64,000 bases of DNA from JANQRX01 sp963663975 (GTDB taxonomy: Bacteria; Pseudomonadota; Alphaproteobacteria; Rhizobiales; Kaistiaceae), in contig CAXXRA010000015.1 of assembly GCA_963663975.2 (NCBI GenBank), positions 248,001-312,000 on the forward strand. The letters run 5' to 3'. The notes below the pieces were generated by a model, which did no database searches, was not told the DNA's origin, and was given only the letters and a program-made list of their open reading frames with translations. The position numbers and the translations under genes are program-made. Below, piece by piece: positions 24,624 to 34,062 of this stretch; position 1 is the stretch's first letter; each line of letters opens with the position of its first letter.

Positions 24624-25670
24624 TGTGAATTTTCAGGACGTTGTCCATTCGGTCCTGTCGAGAGAAGCTGATGTCAGCCAACGTCAGTGATTCTCCGGAG
24701 GACCGAATGGACGTTCACCAGAATGCCCATCTTACGCCGAAAGGTCGAGAGGCCATGGTTCGCGCCGTCATGGATGAGGCCATGACGAAGGCTCAGGCCG
24801 CACGCCGTTTCAAGACAACGGCCAAGACCGTCGCCAAGTGGTTGGGCCGGTTTCGCGCGGAGGGCATTGCCGGGCTTGCCGACCGGTCCTCCAGGCCCCA
24901 TTCCTCGCCAAGCCAAACGCCTTGGGCCACCGGCGAAGCGGTCGAGGTCTTGCGCCGGGCTCGTTGCACGCAGGACCACATCGCCCAGGAACTCGGCCTC
25001 AGCCGGGCGACCGTCAGCCGTATTCTCAAGCGGCGTGGCCTCAGCCTGTTGTCCGCCCTCGAGCCCAACCAGCCACGCCCGCGCTATGAGCGCGAAACGC
25101 CAGGCGAAATCATCCATATGGACATCAAGAAGCTCGGTCGCTTCAATCGTGTCGGCCATCGCATCACCGGCGATCGCAGGCGCCAGAGCAACCAGCGCCA
25201 TAACGGCACCGCGCCCGGTTGGGAGTATGTCCACGTCGCCATCGACGACCATTCCCGCATCGGCTTTGCCGACATCTTCCCGAACGAGAAAAAGGAAAGC
25301 GCCGTGGCCTTCCTCGAAGCCGCCGTAACCTACTTTGCCACCCTCGGCGTTACCATCACCCGCGTCATGACCGACAATGGATCATGCTACAGATCCAAGG
25401 CCTTCCGCGATGCCTGCCGAAGGCTCACCATCAAGCATATCCGCACCAAACCCTACACGCCTCAGACCAACGGCAAGGCCGAACGCTTCATCCAGACAAT
25501 GTTGCGAGAATGGGCCTACGCAACCGAATTCCACAACTCAGACCAGCGAAAAGCAGATCTGCCGAAATGGCAGCACCGCTACAACTGGCATCGACCCCAT
25601 GCCAGCCTCAATCGACAAACACCAATCAGCCGACTCGGCCTGAACCGGGACAACCTGTTGAAGCTTCACA
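24624..25670 (+). mobile_element. IS481-family insertion sequence, copy 2 (1047 bp)
   Basis: Same termini and length as the copy at 159-1205, with ACTAGA duplicated at 24618-24623 and 25671-25676. The two pre-insertion targets share ten bases (ACTAGAGCCC). It separates rnd from lptC in a normally compact gene block. Confidence 0.93.
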
Positions 25671-25675
25671 ACTAG
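24707..25675 (+). CDS. IS481-family transposase (copy 2)
   Basis: Identical in sequence to the transposase at 242-1210: helix-turn-helix N-terminus, DDE core, GGAGG before ATG 24707, and stop codon TAG supplied by the duplicated target. No disruptive change is seen, so both copies look active. Homologous recombination between these parallel copies would delete about 24.5 kb, including the mer, cox and island regions. Confidence 0.93.
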   Translation: MDVHQNAHLTPKGREAMVRAVMDEAMTKAQAARRFKTTAKTVAKWLGRFRAEGIAGLADRSSRPHSSPSQTPWATGEAVEVLRRARCTQDHIAQELGLSRATVSRILKRRGLSLLSALEPNQPRPRYERETPGEIIHMDIKKLGRFNRVGHRITGDRRRQSNQRHNGTAPGWEYVHVAIDDHSRIGFADIFPNEKKESAVAFLEAAVTYFATLGVTITRVMTDNGSCYRSKAFRDACRRLTIKHIRTKPYTPQTNGKAERFIQTMLREWAYATEFHNSDQRKADLPKWQHRYNWHRPHASLNRQTPISRLGLNRDNLLKLHN

Positions 25676-25678
25676 AGC

Positions 25679-25702
25679 CCTTTCAACCAGCCTTTCAACC
25701 AG
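25679..25702. repeat. 12-bp tandem repeat before lptC
   Basis: CCTTTCAACCAG occurs twice in direct succession immediately right of IS481 copy 2. It has no evident function. Confidence 0.6.
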
Positions 25703-25802
25703 TTCGGGTTTGCAGTCCGACCGCGGCTCCGACACAATGGTGAATAGGGGCGCGGCTGGACGTGGCTGAGACGATCGCGGCACGGCTGGACCTGGCGGAC
25801 CG

Positions 25803-26555
25803 ATGAGCGATACCACCGAGACTGGCGTCTACGAAGATTACGGCGAAGCGCCGCCGGCACGGCGGCGGCGGCGTGACCCCAACATTCGCTACGACCCGCG
25901 GGTCAGCGGCGACAAGGGGGCCTTCCGCGAGGCTGTCCGCCACAGCCGGGTGGTCCGATGGCTCAGATTCGTGCTGCCGGCGCTGGTGCTTTTGGCGGCC
26001 GGCGTGTTCTGGGCGACCATCCGGTTCGTGCCCAGCGGCTTCGACGATCTGGTTTCGATCTCCGGCATCGATATCGAATCCAACAGCGTCACCATGGACA
26101 GACCGCTGATCTCCGGGTTCGAAGGCACGCGCCGGGCCTATCAGGTCAAGGCCGACAATGCCGTGCAGAGCCTGAGCGATCCGAAGGTCATCACCTTCAA
26201 CGGCATCGACGCGAACATTGGATTGGGTGAAGCTGGCACGGCAACCATTCGTGCCGGGGTCGGGGTCTATGACGGCAACCACAACACGCTGCGGCTCTCG
26301 GAAGGAATTTCCATCGAAACCAGCGATGGCTATGCGGCGAAATTCACCGCGGCCGACATCGATCTCGACGGGGCATCGCTGGTGTCCGACCAGCCACTGG
26401 CGGTCAGCTCGAAGGACGGGACGCTGACCGCCAACGGCGTCAGGGTCTCTGACCGCGGCAAGCGCGTGATCTTCGTCAACGGCGTATCGCTCAAATTCGT
26501 GCCGCCGGGCGATCTGATGACGGTGCCGCCGGCAGCCACGGGAGCGGGGCAATGA
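25803..26555 (+). CDS. lptC: LptC, inner-membrane LPS-export protein
   Basis: Bitopic protein of 250 aa: a polar Arg-rich head, one membrane helix (VLPALVLLAAGVFWATIRFV) and a periplasmic beta-jellyroll beginning near GIDIESNSVTMDRPL with YQVKADNAVQ. LptC hands lipopolysaccharide from the LptBFG transporter to LptA. Its stop overlaps the lptA start by 4 bp (ATGA). The normal upstream linkage to rnd is interrupted by the IS481 insertion, so its promoter may now lie in or after the element. Confidence 0.88.
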   Translation: MSDTTETGVYEDYGEAPPARRRRRDPNIRYDPRVSGDKGAFREAVRHSRVVRWLRFVLPALVLLAAGVFWATIRFVPSGFDDLVSISGIDIESNSVTMDRPLISGFEGTRRAYQVKADNAVQSLSDPKVITFNGIDANIGLGEAGTATIRAGVGVYDGNHNTLRLSEGISIETSDGYAAKFTAADIDLDGASLVSDQPLAVSSKDGTLTANGVRVSDRGKRVIFVNGVSLKFVPPGDLMTVPPAATGAGQ

Positions 26556-27085
26556 AGCCGCAACCATGGCGCAAACTCGCCGTGGCCGCGTTTGTGGTCG
26601 GCATTGTGGCTCTCGCCGATGGGGCGATCGCCCAGGGTGCGGCGGATATCTTTTCCGGGTTCCAGGCTCAGTCGAACGATCCGGTCGAGGTCGAGGCCGC
26701 ATCGCTGGAGATCTTTGAGGACGGCGATCAGCGCGTTTCGGTCTTCAGTGGCGGCGTCGTGGTGCGGCGCGGCGACACGCTGATCAAAGCAGCCAAGATC
26801 ACCCTCTATTCGGGTCTCCGTGACGCTTCGCCGGAAGGCTTCACCCGGATCGAAGCGGGCGGCAATGTCTTTGTTCGCTCCGGTCAGCAGACCGTGACCG
26901 GCAACACCGCGGTGGTCGACATGGTGTCGAGAACCATCATCATCTCGGGCGAGGTCGTGCTCGCCCAGGGTGCCAATGTGATCACCGGAAGCCGGCTGGT
27001 GGTCAATCTCGCCACCGGCCGGGCACGGGTCGAGCAGACTGAGGGCGGTCGCATTCGCGGCGTGTTCTCGCCCGGCGGCCAATGA
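26552..27085 (+). CDS. lptA: LptA, periplasmic LPS-transport protein
   Basis: OstA-domain protein of 177 aa with a signal peptide ending near DGAIAQG. The beta-jellyroll carries DPVEVEAASLEIFEDGDQRV, VFSGGVVVRRGDTLIKAAKI and ANVITGSRLVVNLATGRARV. It forms the bridge that carries lipopolysaccharide across the periplasm. It is translationally coupled to lptC and followed by lptB, whose ATPase powers the route. Confidence 0.88.
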   Translation: MKPQPWRKLAVAAFVVGIVALADGAIAQGAADIFSGFQAQSNDPVEVEAASLEIFEDGDQRVSVFSGGVVVRRGDTLIKAAKITLYSGLRDASPEGFTRIEAGGNVFVRSGQQTVTGNTAVVDMVSRTIIISGEVVLAQGANVITGSRLVVNLATGRARVEQTEGGRIRGVFSPGGQ

Positions 27086-27139
27086 GTTCTCGACAGGTCC
27101 GGCGCGACCGATTAATTCCAACATCGGACACGAGGTAAC

Positions 27140-27976
27140 TTGTTGGCGTATTCAAGGCTCTCCCAGGGCGCGGACACTCACCGCAGTGACGAGCGCAGAC
27201 CCAGGAGACGGGCAGTCGATCCGCCGTCGCGCCTGGTTCCCGATGCCGGCGGTCGCGGGTGGCTGGTCGCGCGTGGCCTGGTCAAGGCGTACCGCCGCCG
27301 CCGCGTGGTGCACGGGGCAAGCCTGGCGGTGGCGCGCGGTGAAGCGGTTGGGCTGCTGGGCGCCAACGGCGCCGGCAAGACGACCATCTTCTATATGATC
27401 ACCGGCCTGGTCCAGGCCGATCATGGCCGCATCGAGGTCGACGGACACGACATCACCGGCCTGCCGATGTACCGCCGCGCGCGTCTGGGCATCGGCTACC
27501 TGCCGCAGGAGGCCTCGATTTTTCGGGGCATGACCGTCGAGGCCAACATCCGCGCCGTGCTCGAGGTGGTCGAGCCCGATCGCCGCACACGGGAAGAACA
27601 CCTCAACGCCCTGCTCGACGAGTTTGGCATCCAGCACCTCAGAAAGGCGCCGGCGATCTCGCTTTCCGGCGGTGAACGGCGGCGCTGCGAAATCGCTCGC
27701 GCGCTTGCCAGCCGCCCCGCCTTCATGCTGCTCGATGAGCCTTTCACCGGCGTCGACCCGATCGCCGTGGGCGACATCCAGGATCTGGTGCGCCATCTGA
27801 CGAGCCTTGGGATCGGCATCCTGATCACCGATCACAACGTCCGCGAGACGCTCGGACTGATCGACCGCGCCTACATCATTCATCACGGTGAAGTGCTGTA
27901 TGAGGGCCGTCCCGACGAGATCGTGGCCAGCCCCGAGGTCCGTCGCCTTTACCTTGGCGACCATTTCAGCCTTTAA
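27140..27976 (+). CDS. lptB: LptB, ATPase of the LPS export transporter
   Basis: ABC ATPase of 278 aa. Walker A is LLGANGAGKTT, signature is AISLSGGERRRCEIARA, Walker B is FMLLDEPFTGVDPIAV and the switch His is in ILITDHNVRETL, all typical of LptB. Start TTG 27140 follows GAGGT at a 5-nt distance; a polar 40-residue N-terminal extension precedes the fold, and a later internal start is possible. Confidence 0.92.
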   Translation: MLAYSRLSQGADTHRSDERRPRRRAVDPPSRLVPDAGGRGWLVARGLVKAYRRRRVVHGASLAVARGEAVGLLGANGAGKTTIFYMITGLVQADHGRIEVDGHDITGLPMYRRARLGIGYLPQEASIFRGMTVEANIRAVLEVVEPDRRTREEHLNALLDEFGIQHLRKAPAISLSGGERRRCEIARALASRPAFMLLDEPFTGVDPIAVGDIQDLVRHLTSLGIGILITDHNVRETLGLIDRAYIIHHGEVLYEGRPDEIVASPEVRRLYLGDHFSL

Positions 27977-28040
27977 ATGCCGCCGGGTCTGGGCTACCAG
28001 ACGAGCAAATCCTGGGCCAACATGACGAGTAGCCGAGTCC

Positions 28041-29558
28041 ATGGCGCTTTCGCACCGGCTAGAACTCCGCCAGAGCCAGTCTCTGGTGATGACGCCGCAG
28101 TTGATGCAGGCGATCAAGCTGTTGCAATTGTCCAACCTCGACCTGGCCGCTTATGTCGACGCCGAGCTTGAGCGGAACCCGCTGCTGGAGCTGGAGGAGG
28201 CGGCGGAGGGCGAGGCGCGAGACGCCGATGTCGGGCGTGAGCAGGTTCCCGGGGATGAGCGATTCGAGCTGGCCGAAGCGACCGATGCAGGACAACCCGC
28301 GGACGGCGCCGCCGACAAACTCGACGCGGATATGGCCAATGTTTTTCCGGACGATCATGAAAAACCTGCCGAGGAAGTTCTGCCGAAGCTTCCGACCGAG
28401 AGCTGGGCGTCTCCCGGTTCACGCCAGCCGGTGGGTGCCGGCAGTTACAATCTGGAAGCGTTTGTCGCCGACGAGAAGTCGTTGGTCGACCATATGAGCG
28501 AACAATTCGCGCTGGCCGAGGCGGATCCTGCGATGCGGTTGATCGGCCATGCGGTCATCAATGCAATCGACGAGACGGGCTATTTTCGCGACGACGCCGA
28601 CGCGCTGGCCAAACGGCTGGGCACGGATCGCTCCAAGGTGGACAATGCACTGGCCACGATCCAGACCCTCGAACCGACTGGCATCGGTGCTCGCGACCTG
28701 GCGGAATGCCTGGCAATCCAGCTTCGCGAGCGTGACCGGTTCGACCCCGCCATGGAGCAGCTCGTCGGTCATCTCGATCTGGTCGCACGCCGGGATTTGG
28801 CACGTTTGCGGTCGCTTTGCCGGGTCGACCAGGAGGATCTCACCGACATGCTCGGCGAACTCCGTTCACTGAATCCGAAGCCCGGCAACGCGTTCGGCGG
28901 CGGACCGGTGCAGATCATCGTTCCTGACGTGACGGTGCGTCCCGGACCCGATGGAAACTGGCTGGTTGAACTCAACCAGGAAACGCTGCCCAAACTCCTC
29001 GTCGATCAAGCCTACTATGCCATCGTCACCGGCGGAAATCGGAGCGACGCCGATCGCGCCTATTTGAGCGATTGCATGGCGACCGCGAATTGGCTGGTGA
29101 AGAGCCTCGATCAACGCGCCCGCACCATCCTCAAGGTCGCCTCGGAGATCGTGCGCCAGCAGGACGCCTTTCTGGTGAATGGCGTTCAGCATCTGCGGCC
29201 GCTCAACCTGAAAACCGTCGCGGACGCCATCGGCATGCACGAATCGACGGTCTCACGGGGGACGTCGAACAAATACATGGCCACGCCACGCGGCATCTTC
29301 GAGCTGAAGTACTTCTTTACCGCCGCCATTCCCTCATCCGGCGACGGCGAGGCTCATTCGGCCGAGTCGGTCCGCCATCGGATTCGCGGCCTGATAGCCG
29401 GTGAGGAGCCCGATTCGGTGTTGTCGGACGACGCCATTGTCGGGTTGCTGAGCCAGGCCGGGGTCGACATCGCGCGGCGTACGGTGGCCAAATATCGGGA
29501 GGCGATGCGGATCCCTTCCTCGGTCCAGCGTCGTCGGGAGAAGCAGGCCGCGTCGTAA
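28041..29558 (+). CDS. rpoN: RNA polymerase sigma-54 factor
   Basis: Protein of 505 aa with the three RpoN regions: Gln/Leu-rich activator-interacting head (LRQSQSLVMTPQLMQAIKLL), acidic linker (about residues 55-120), core-binding domain, helix-turn-helix ESTVSRGTSNKYM and the C-terminal RpoN box ARRTVAKYREAM that reads the -24 element. Sigma-54 transcribes nitrogen and envelope genes with enhancer-binding activators. It is followed by hpf and ptsN, the conserved order. Confidence 0.95.
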   Translation: MALSHRLELRQSQSLVMTPQLMQAIKLLQLSNLDLAAYVDAELERNPLLELEEAAEGEARDADVGREQVPGDERFELAEATDAGQPADGAADKLDADMANVFPDDHEKPAEEVLPKLPTESWASPGSRQPVGAGSYNLEAFVADEKSLVDHMSEQFALAEADPAMRLIGHAVINAIDETGYFRDDADALAKRLGTDRSKVDNALATIQTLEPTGIGARDLAECLAIQLRERDRFDPAMEQLVGHLDLVARRDLARLRSLCRVDQEDLTDMLGELRSLNPKPGNAFGGGPVQIIVPDVTVRPGPDGNWLVELNQETLPKLLVDQAYYAIVTGGNRSDADRAYLSDCMATANWLVKSLDQRARTILKVASEIVRQQDAFLVNGVQHLRPLNLKTVADAIGMHESTVSRGTSNKYMATPRGIFELKYFFTAAIPSSGDGEAHSAESVRHRIRGLIAGEEPDSVLSDDAIVGLLSQAGVDIARRTVAKYREAMRIPSSVQRRREKQAAS

Positions 29559-29775
29559 GCGGCCGCACGCCAGACGCGGCTTCCGTCAAGCGTGGTTGAC
29601 TCGCGCCAGCGTCCTCCCTAGAACGGGCGCCCGCAGCTTCCAGCGAGCAATATGGCGGCACGGCGGTTCCGGTTGCCCGACAACGCCCGTTCTCACCATT
29701 CACGCTCTATGGCGCTGTCGCCAGTCGGACCGGCATCGCGGTTTCGGTGTCGCCTTGTGAGAGGTTTGTCTCTGG

Positions 29776-30363
29776 ATGGGTCTGCGTATTTCCGGCAAGA
29801 ATATGGACATCGGCGAGTCCCTTCGGGAGCAGGCGCAGAGCCGTATCTCAATGGCTGTGGCCAAGTATTTCGACGGCGGATTTGACGGTCACGTCACGAT
29901 CGAGCCTGAGGGGTCCGGATTCCGGACCGATTGCGCCATCCATCTCGACACCGGCATCATTCTGCAGACCGAGGGCAGTGCACAGGACCCCCATTTGAGC
30001 TTCGAGGCGGCGGCGGAGCGGATCGAAAAGCGCCTCAGACGCTACAAGCGGCGCCTCAAGGAGCACCACCACGGGCGCCACGTCGAGGCTCCCGCTGCAA
30101 CCGCCTACGTCATCGAGGCGCCGGACGAGGAATCGGAAGTCGAGCCGGATTACAGCCCGGTCGTCATTGCAGAGGAATCGACGCACTTGCCGACCATGTC
30201 GGTGGCTCATGCGGTGGTGGAAATGGATCTGGCGGAAACCGCCGCGGTGGTATTTCGCAATGCCGGCCACGGCGGGATCAACATCGTTTACCGCCGCCGC
30301 GACGGCAATATCGGCTGGATCGACCCGGCGCTGCCGCCGACCGATGGGGATGGCAAACGGTGA
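29776..30363 (+). CDS. hpf: Long-form ribosome hibernation promoting factor
   Basis: Protein of 195 aa with the N-terminal S30AE domain (LRISGKNMDIGESLREQAQS to LRRYKRRLKEHH) and a C-terminal dimerisation domain ending NIVYRRRDGNIGWIDPALPP. The long form dimerises idle 70S ribosomes into 100S particles in starvation. The 217-bp gap after rpoN may contain its own promoter. Confidence 0.92.
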   Translation: MGLRISGKNMDIGESLREQAQSRISMAVAKYFDGGFDGHVTIEPEGSGFRTDCAIHLDTGIILQTEGSAQDPHLSFEAAAERIEKRLRRYKRRLKEHHHGRHVEAPAATAYVIEAPDEESEVEPDYSPVVIAEESTHLPTMSVAHAVVEMDLAETAAVVFRNAGHGGINIVYRRRDGNIGWIDPALPPTDGDGKR

Positions 30364-30421
30364 GCCCGCGTCACCGGCCCCGGCCGGCGCCGACAAGCCG
30401 ATCGGACAGGGATCGCGCACC

Positions 30422-30868
30422 ATGTCGTTGAGCGATCTCATCGGAAGCAAGGCGGTCTTTCCGGCGCTGAAGGCGAGCAGCAAGAAGCAGGCGCTGCAGA
30501 TCCTGTCCGAGAAGGCCGCCGAGCTGACGAAACTCGATGAACGCGAAATTTTCGACACGCTGGTCGAGCGCGAGAAGCTCGGCTCGACCGGTGTGGGCGG
30601 CGGCGTCGCGATCCCCCATGGCAAGCTGTCCGAGCTTGATCACATCGTCGGGCTGTTCGCCCGGCTATCAACGCCGATTGATTTCGAAGCGATGGACGAC
30701 GAGCCCGTCGACCTGATTTTTTTGCTGCTGGCACCCGAACACGCCGGTGCCGACCATTTGAAGACCCTGGCCAGGGTTGCCCGTGTGCTGCGGGAACCGG
30801 AGAAGGTGGAAAAGCTTCGTCGAACCGGCGGCGCCAGCGGCCTTCTGGACCTCCTGACCGGCGCCTAG
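30422..30868 (+). CDS. ptsN: PTS-Ntr EIIA protein
   Basis: Regulatory phosphotransfer protein of 148 aa. The phospho-accepting His is in VGGGVAIPHGKLSEL; the EIIA fold continues through PVDLIFLLLAPEHAGADHLK. It ends the nitrogen-PTS relay and influences potassium and nitrogen metabolism in relatives. ATG 30422 (MSLSDLIGS) gives the normal N-terminus; an in-frame ATG further upstream would add a Pro/Ala-rich leader. Confidence 0.92.
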   Translation: MSLSDLIGSKAVFPALKASSKKQALQILSEKAAELTKLDEREIFDTLVEREKLGSTGVGGGVAIPHGKLSELDHIVGLFARLSTPIDFEAMDDEPVDLIFLLLAPEHAGADHLKTLARVARVLREPEKVEKLRRTGGASGLLDLLTGA

Positions 30869-30902
30869 CCCGACGCCGCCTGAACCATCCCGGCGAGCTG
30901 GA

Positions 30903-32126
30903 CTAGCCGATCGCAAACGCTGTCCCGTGGGGTCCGGGCGGCAGGCCGAGATGCGCCGCCACCGTCTCGCCGATATCGGCGAAGGTCTCGCGCCGGCCGA
31001 TCCGGCCGGCCTTCACCTGCGGGCCGAAGGCCAGGATCGGGATCGTCTCGCGGGTATGATCGGTGCCCCTCCAGGTCGGATCGCAGCCGTGATCGGCGGT
31101 GATGATGGCCAGATCGCCGGCTGTCAGTTTGGCCTCCAGTTCCGGCAGCCGCCGATCGAACGCTTCCAGTGCGGCGGCGTAACCGGGCACGTCGCTGCGG
31201 TGGCCGAACAGCATGTCGAAATCGATAAAATTGGTGAATAGGAGATCGCCGTCGTCGAGCCGCTCCAGCGCCGCCAGGGTGGCGTCGAACAGGGCGTCAT
31301 TGCCGGCCGCCTTGACGACCTCGCTCACCCCCCGATGGGCGAAGATATCGCCGATCTTGCCGACGCCGATGACCCGGTGGCCGGCCGCCACCACCCGGTC
31401 GAGCACGGTCGGTTCCGGTGGTGGCACCGAGTAGTCGCGCCGATTGGCGGTGCGTTCGAAGCTCGCCGAATCCTCACCGACGAAGGGCCGGGCAATCACT
31501 CGGCCGATGTTCAGCGGATCGACCAGGCGCCGCGTGATTTCACAGATCTGGTAGAGCCGGTCGAGCCCGAAGACGGTCTCATGGGCGGCGATCTGGAACA
31601 CCGAATCGGCGGACGTGTAGCAGATCGGCCGCCCGGTCCGCACATGCTCCTGGCCCAGTTCGGCGATGATTTCGGTGCCCGAGGCATGCTTGTTGCCGAG
31701 GATGCCGGTGAGCGTTGCTTCGCCGATCAGCGCATCGGTCAGATCCTCGGGAAAACATGGAATCGTCCGCGGGAAAAAACCCCAGTCGAACCGCACCGGA
31801 ACGCCGGCGATTTCCCAATGTCCCGACGGGGTGTCCTTGCCGTTGGAGATTTCGACGCCGTAGCCCCAGCATCCGCCGATCTCGGCCGTCGGGGCGACAG
31901 GCGGGTCCAAACCGCGCGATTGGCTCGAGGCTGCCGCCAGTCCCAGCCTGGCGAGGTTGGGAACGGCCAGCGGCCCGGACCGGAGCCCGTCGCGATCGGC
32001 CGATCCTTCGGCGCATGCCGCAGCGATGTGGCCGAAGGTGTCGGCCCCGGCGTCGCCGTACTCCGCCGCATCCTCGGCCGCACCGATGCCGAACGAGTCC
32101 ATGACCAGAACAATGCCGCGCTTCAT
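30903..32126 (-). CDS. deoB: Phosphopentomutase
   Basis: Interconverts ribose-1- and ribose-5-phosphate (and the deoxy forms) in nucleoside salvage. The 407-aa protein belongs to the alkaline-phosphatase superfamily: metal site VLVMDSFGIGAAEDA, PSGHWEIAG with the phosphorylated Thr region in GKDTPSGHWE, and metal ligands in FIDFDMLFGHRSD and IITADHGCDPTWRGTDHTRE. It converges with ptsN. Confidence 0.93.
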   Translation of the reverse strand: MKRGIVLVMDSFGIGAAEDAAEYGDAGADTFGHIAAACAEGSADRDGLRSGPLAVPNLARLGLAAASSQSRGLDPPVAPTAEIGGCWGYGVEISNGKDTPSGHWEIAGVPVRFDWGFFPRTIPCFPEDLTDALIGEATLTGILGNKHASGTEIIAELGQEHVRTGRPICYTSADSVFQIAAHETVFGLDRLYQICEITRRLVDPLNIGRVIARPFVGEDSASFERTANRRDYSVPPPEPTVLDRVVAAGHRVIGVGKIGDIFAHRGVSEVVKAAGNDALFDATLAALERLDDGDLLFTNFIDFDMLFGHRSDVPGYAAALEAFDRRLPELEAKLTAGDLAIITADHGCDPTWRGTDHTRETIPILAFGPQVKAGRIGRRETFADIGETVAAHLGLPPGPHGTAFAIG

Positions 32127-32440
32127 CGCATGTGCGCCCCAACTTGCCTCCGCCGCAACACCCTATGCGCTACCGGCAAGGGTGAACAGGGCGTTGTGGC
32201 CTGTCGCTGCGCCGGGAAGAAAAGCCCGAGGTGAGGCAGCGGATCGGGTGATTGCTGCCGCTCGCGATGTCGACTTTGTCCGGAAGCGAACATTCCTGAC
32301 CTATCTGTTGTATTTCTGTATTGTCCAAAAATGCGGTAGCTTCGGGCGCATTTTCCAGTAGATGTGTTTCGTGCCGAAAACCGAGAGCTCGACACGAAGG
32401 ATGGCGATAGACGCACGCTCACTGCTGGCCGTGGCGTTTG
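32127..32440. other. Intergenic stretch upstream of deoB, no gene seen
   Basis: AT-richer than the surroundings in 32290-32350 and likely to hold the deoB promoter. No open frame has a start signal or a recognisable motif. Confidence 0.45.
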
Positions 32441-32444
32441 ACTC

Positions 32445-33990
32445 ACTCGGTTACGTATCCTCCGATCTAGTCCCGTCCATGTTGAAAAGTTGAGGTAGGT
32501 GCGTCTCCTGGAGCCTTAGGCTAAATATTGCCGGAATTCACCCAAAAGGATTTGACGATCGTACCCGCGTCGGGAAATCAGATCCGGAGTTCCAGCCGCC
32601 CGAAAGCCCTTGCGTCCTCGATATCTCGCACTGCGCCGATGGCGGCCGAAAATTGGTACGCGGTCCATCGCAAAAGCGTGGATCGGTTTTGTCTTCTGGC
32701 CGGGGTTAACCGGAGACGCAAATTGTTTCGTTGGCGAGATCATGGAGGAGGACGCCACGGCCGTGTGCGGGGCCACGACATCGCCGCCATGGACACCGTC
32801 GAGGTTATCACCTCCGGCAAGAACTTAGCGAGATCGGCTAGCCACGTGCGTGCAAAGCGAAGTGTTGCCAAGGCTTATCGGGTTGTGTTCCGGGCGGGCA
32901 AAGTAGGTGAGCACTGGAGAGTTCTGCAGGCGCTACGCATCATGGGCAATACCCAAAACCGCACAGATCTGGTGAAACGGCTCAACCTGATTTTCGCCGA
33001 CATCACGGTTGACCCGCATGATGAGCCACCGCGCTTGCCGATCTGACCGAGGGCGACCTGGCGATGATTTCGTGGCGACGGCATTCGTCCGAATTCGGCC
33101 GTTTCCCGGCGCTTTGTGGCGCATGTCACGCACAGAAGATGAAGGCCGGTCAAGCGATTTCTCGGAAGTACGACCTGCTAGTCATCCAGATCGACGGTCT
33201 GCATGTCGGCGATCATGTCCTGATGGCGGCGATCGGCGTCGATGGCAACGGCGACAAGCATGTCCTAGGCTCGTGGTCGAGGGGGCGACGGAAACACACG
33301 TCGTCTGTCCAGGCCTTGATCGCAATCTCCTCAGCCAGGGGTTGGATCCGACACTGCCCCGGCTGTTCGACTTGTCGATTCGGCCCCAATTGCCCTTGCA
33401 AGAGCGATCCGAAACACCTTCCGGTGAGGCCGTCTGAGCGCTGCCAGGTCCACTAAGCTGGCCGCATCATCTGGTCCCCAACTATTCGACGTATCTGCGA
33501 GACGTCACACAAGGCATTGCTCCTAGGCCTGGGACCGAGGGAGACCCATCAACAAGGCCGATTGGCCGCGATTGCGTCTTGAGGAACCGGACGCGTACTG
33601 CAGCATCCTGGAGGGGCTCGGACGAGATCCTCACCATCATGCCGCCTCGGTGCCGAACGAAGGCGTTTCCGTACTTGCGCTCGCTTGCCTGCACCAACAT
33701 CATCGAGAACGCGCTCGGCACGCGTCAGGTCACCCGCAACGTCAAACGCTGGAGGAACGCGCGAGATGGCATTGCTCACGATGGCCGATGGCCGGCTTGC
33801 TGGAGGCCCAGAAGACCTTCCGTTGCCTGCCAAAGGCCTAGTCGTAGTCTGCCCATACTCCGAAACGCTCTCCAGGAGCATCTTGATCGATATCCCACGC
33901 CGATCAGTGCCATTGCAAACCATCATGACAGGCAGCATAGCATCATGTTTTCGCGACGCCTGCGCCCACGAATTTCAAGCAGAGATTGCT
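32445..33990 (+). pseudogene. Mosaic of STAND-gene sequence and IS256-family transposase sequence
   Basis: Some tracts match the STAND gene region downstream nearly base for base: TATCCTCCGATCTAG (near 32458), TTGCCGGAATTCACCCAAAA (32527), CCGGAGACGCAAATTGTTTC (near 32710), and a 40-base block at 32940-32980 that recurs at 34443. Other tracts encode an IS256/mutator transposase: IDGLHVGDHVLMAAIGVDG (about 33195-33250), the later EGATE and DPTLPRLF pieces, and SLACTNIIENALGTRQVTRN (about 33690-33750). The tracts alternate within tens of bases and in the same relative order as both parents. No long frame survives. It is either a decayed recombinant or a consensus made from two collapsed loci. 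Confidence 0.75.
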
Positions 33991-34062
33991 CACATCGGCC
34001 GTATCCTCCGATCTAGTTGACTCGCCATTTCTTACTTTGCGTCTCGGAGCTTTGGGTAAATA

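Noticed and set aside
32445..33990. A second complete STAND or defence gene upstream of the first
   Set aside because: No frame longer than a short fragment survives, and half the blocks are IS256 transposase, so it is not a working paralogue.
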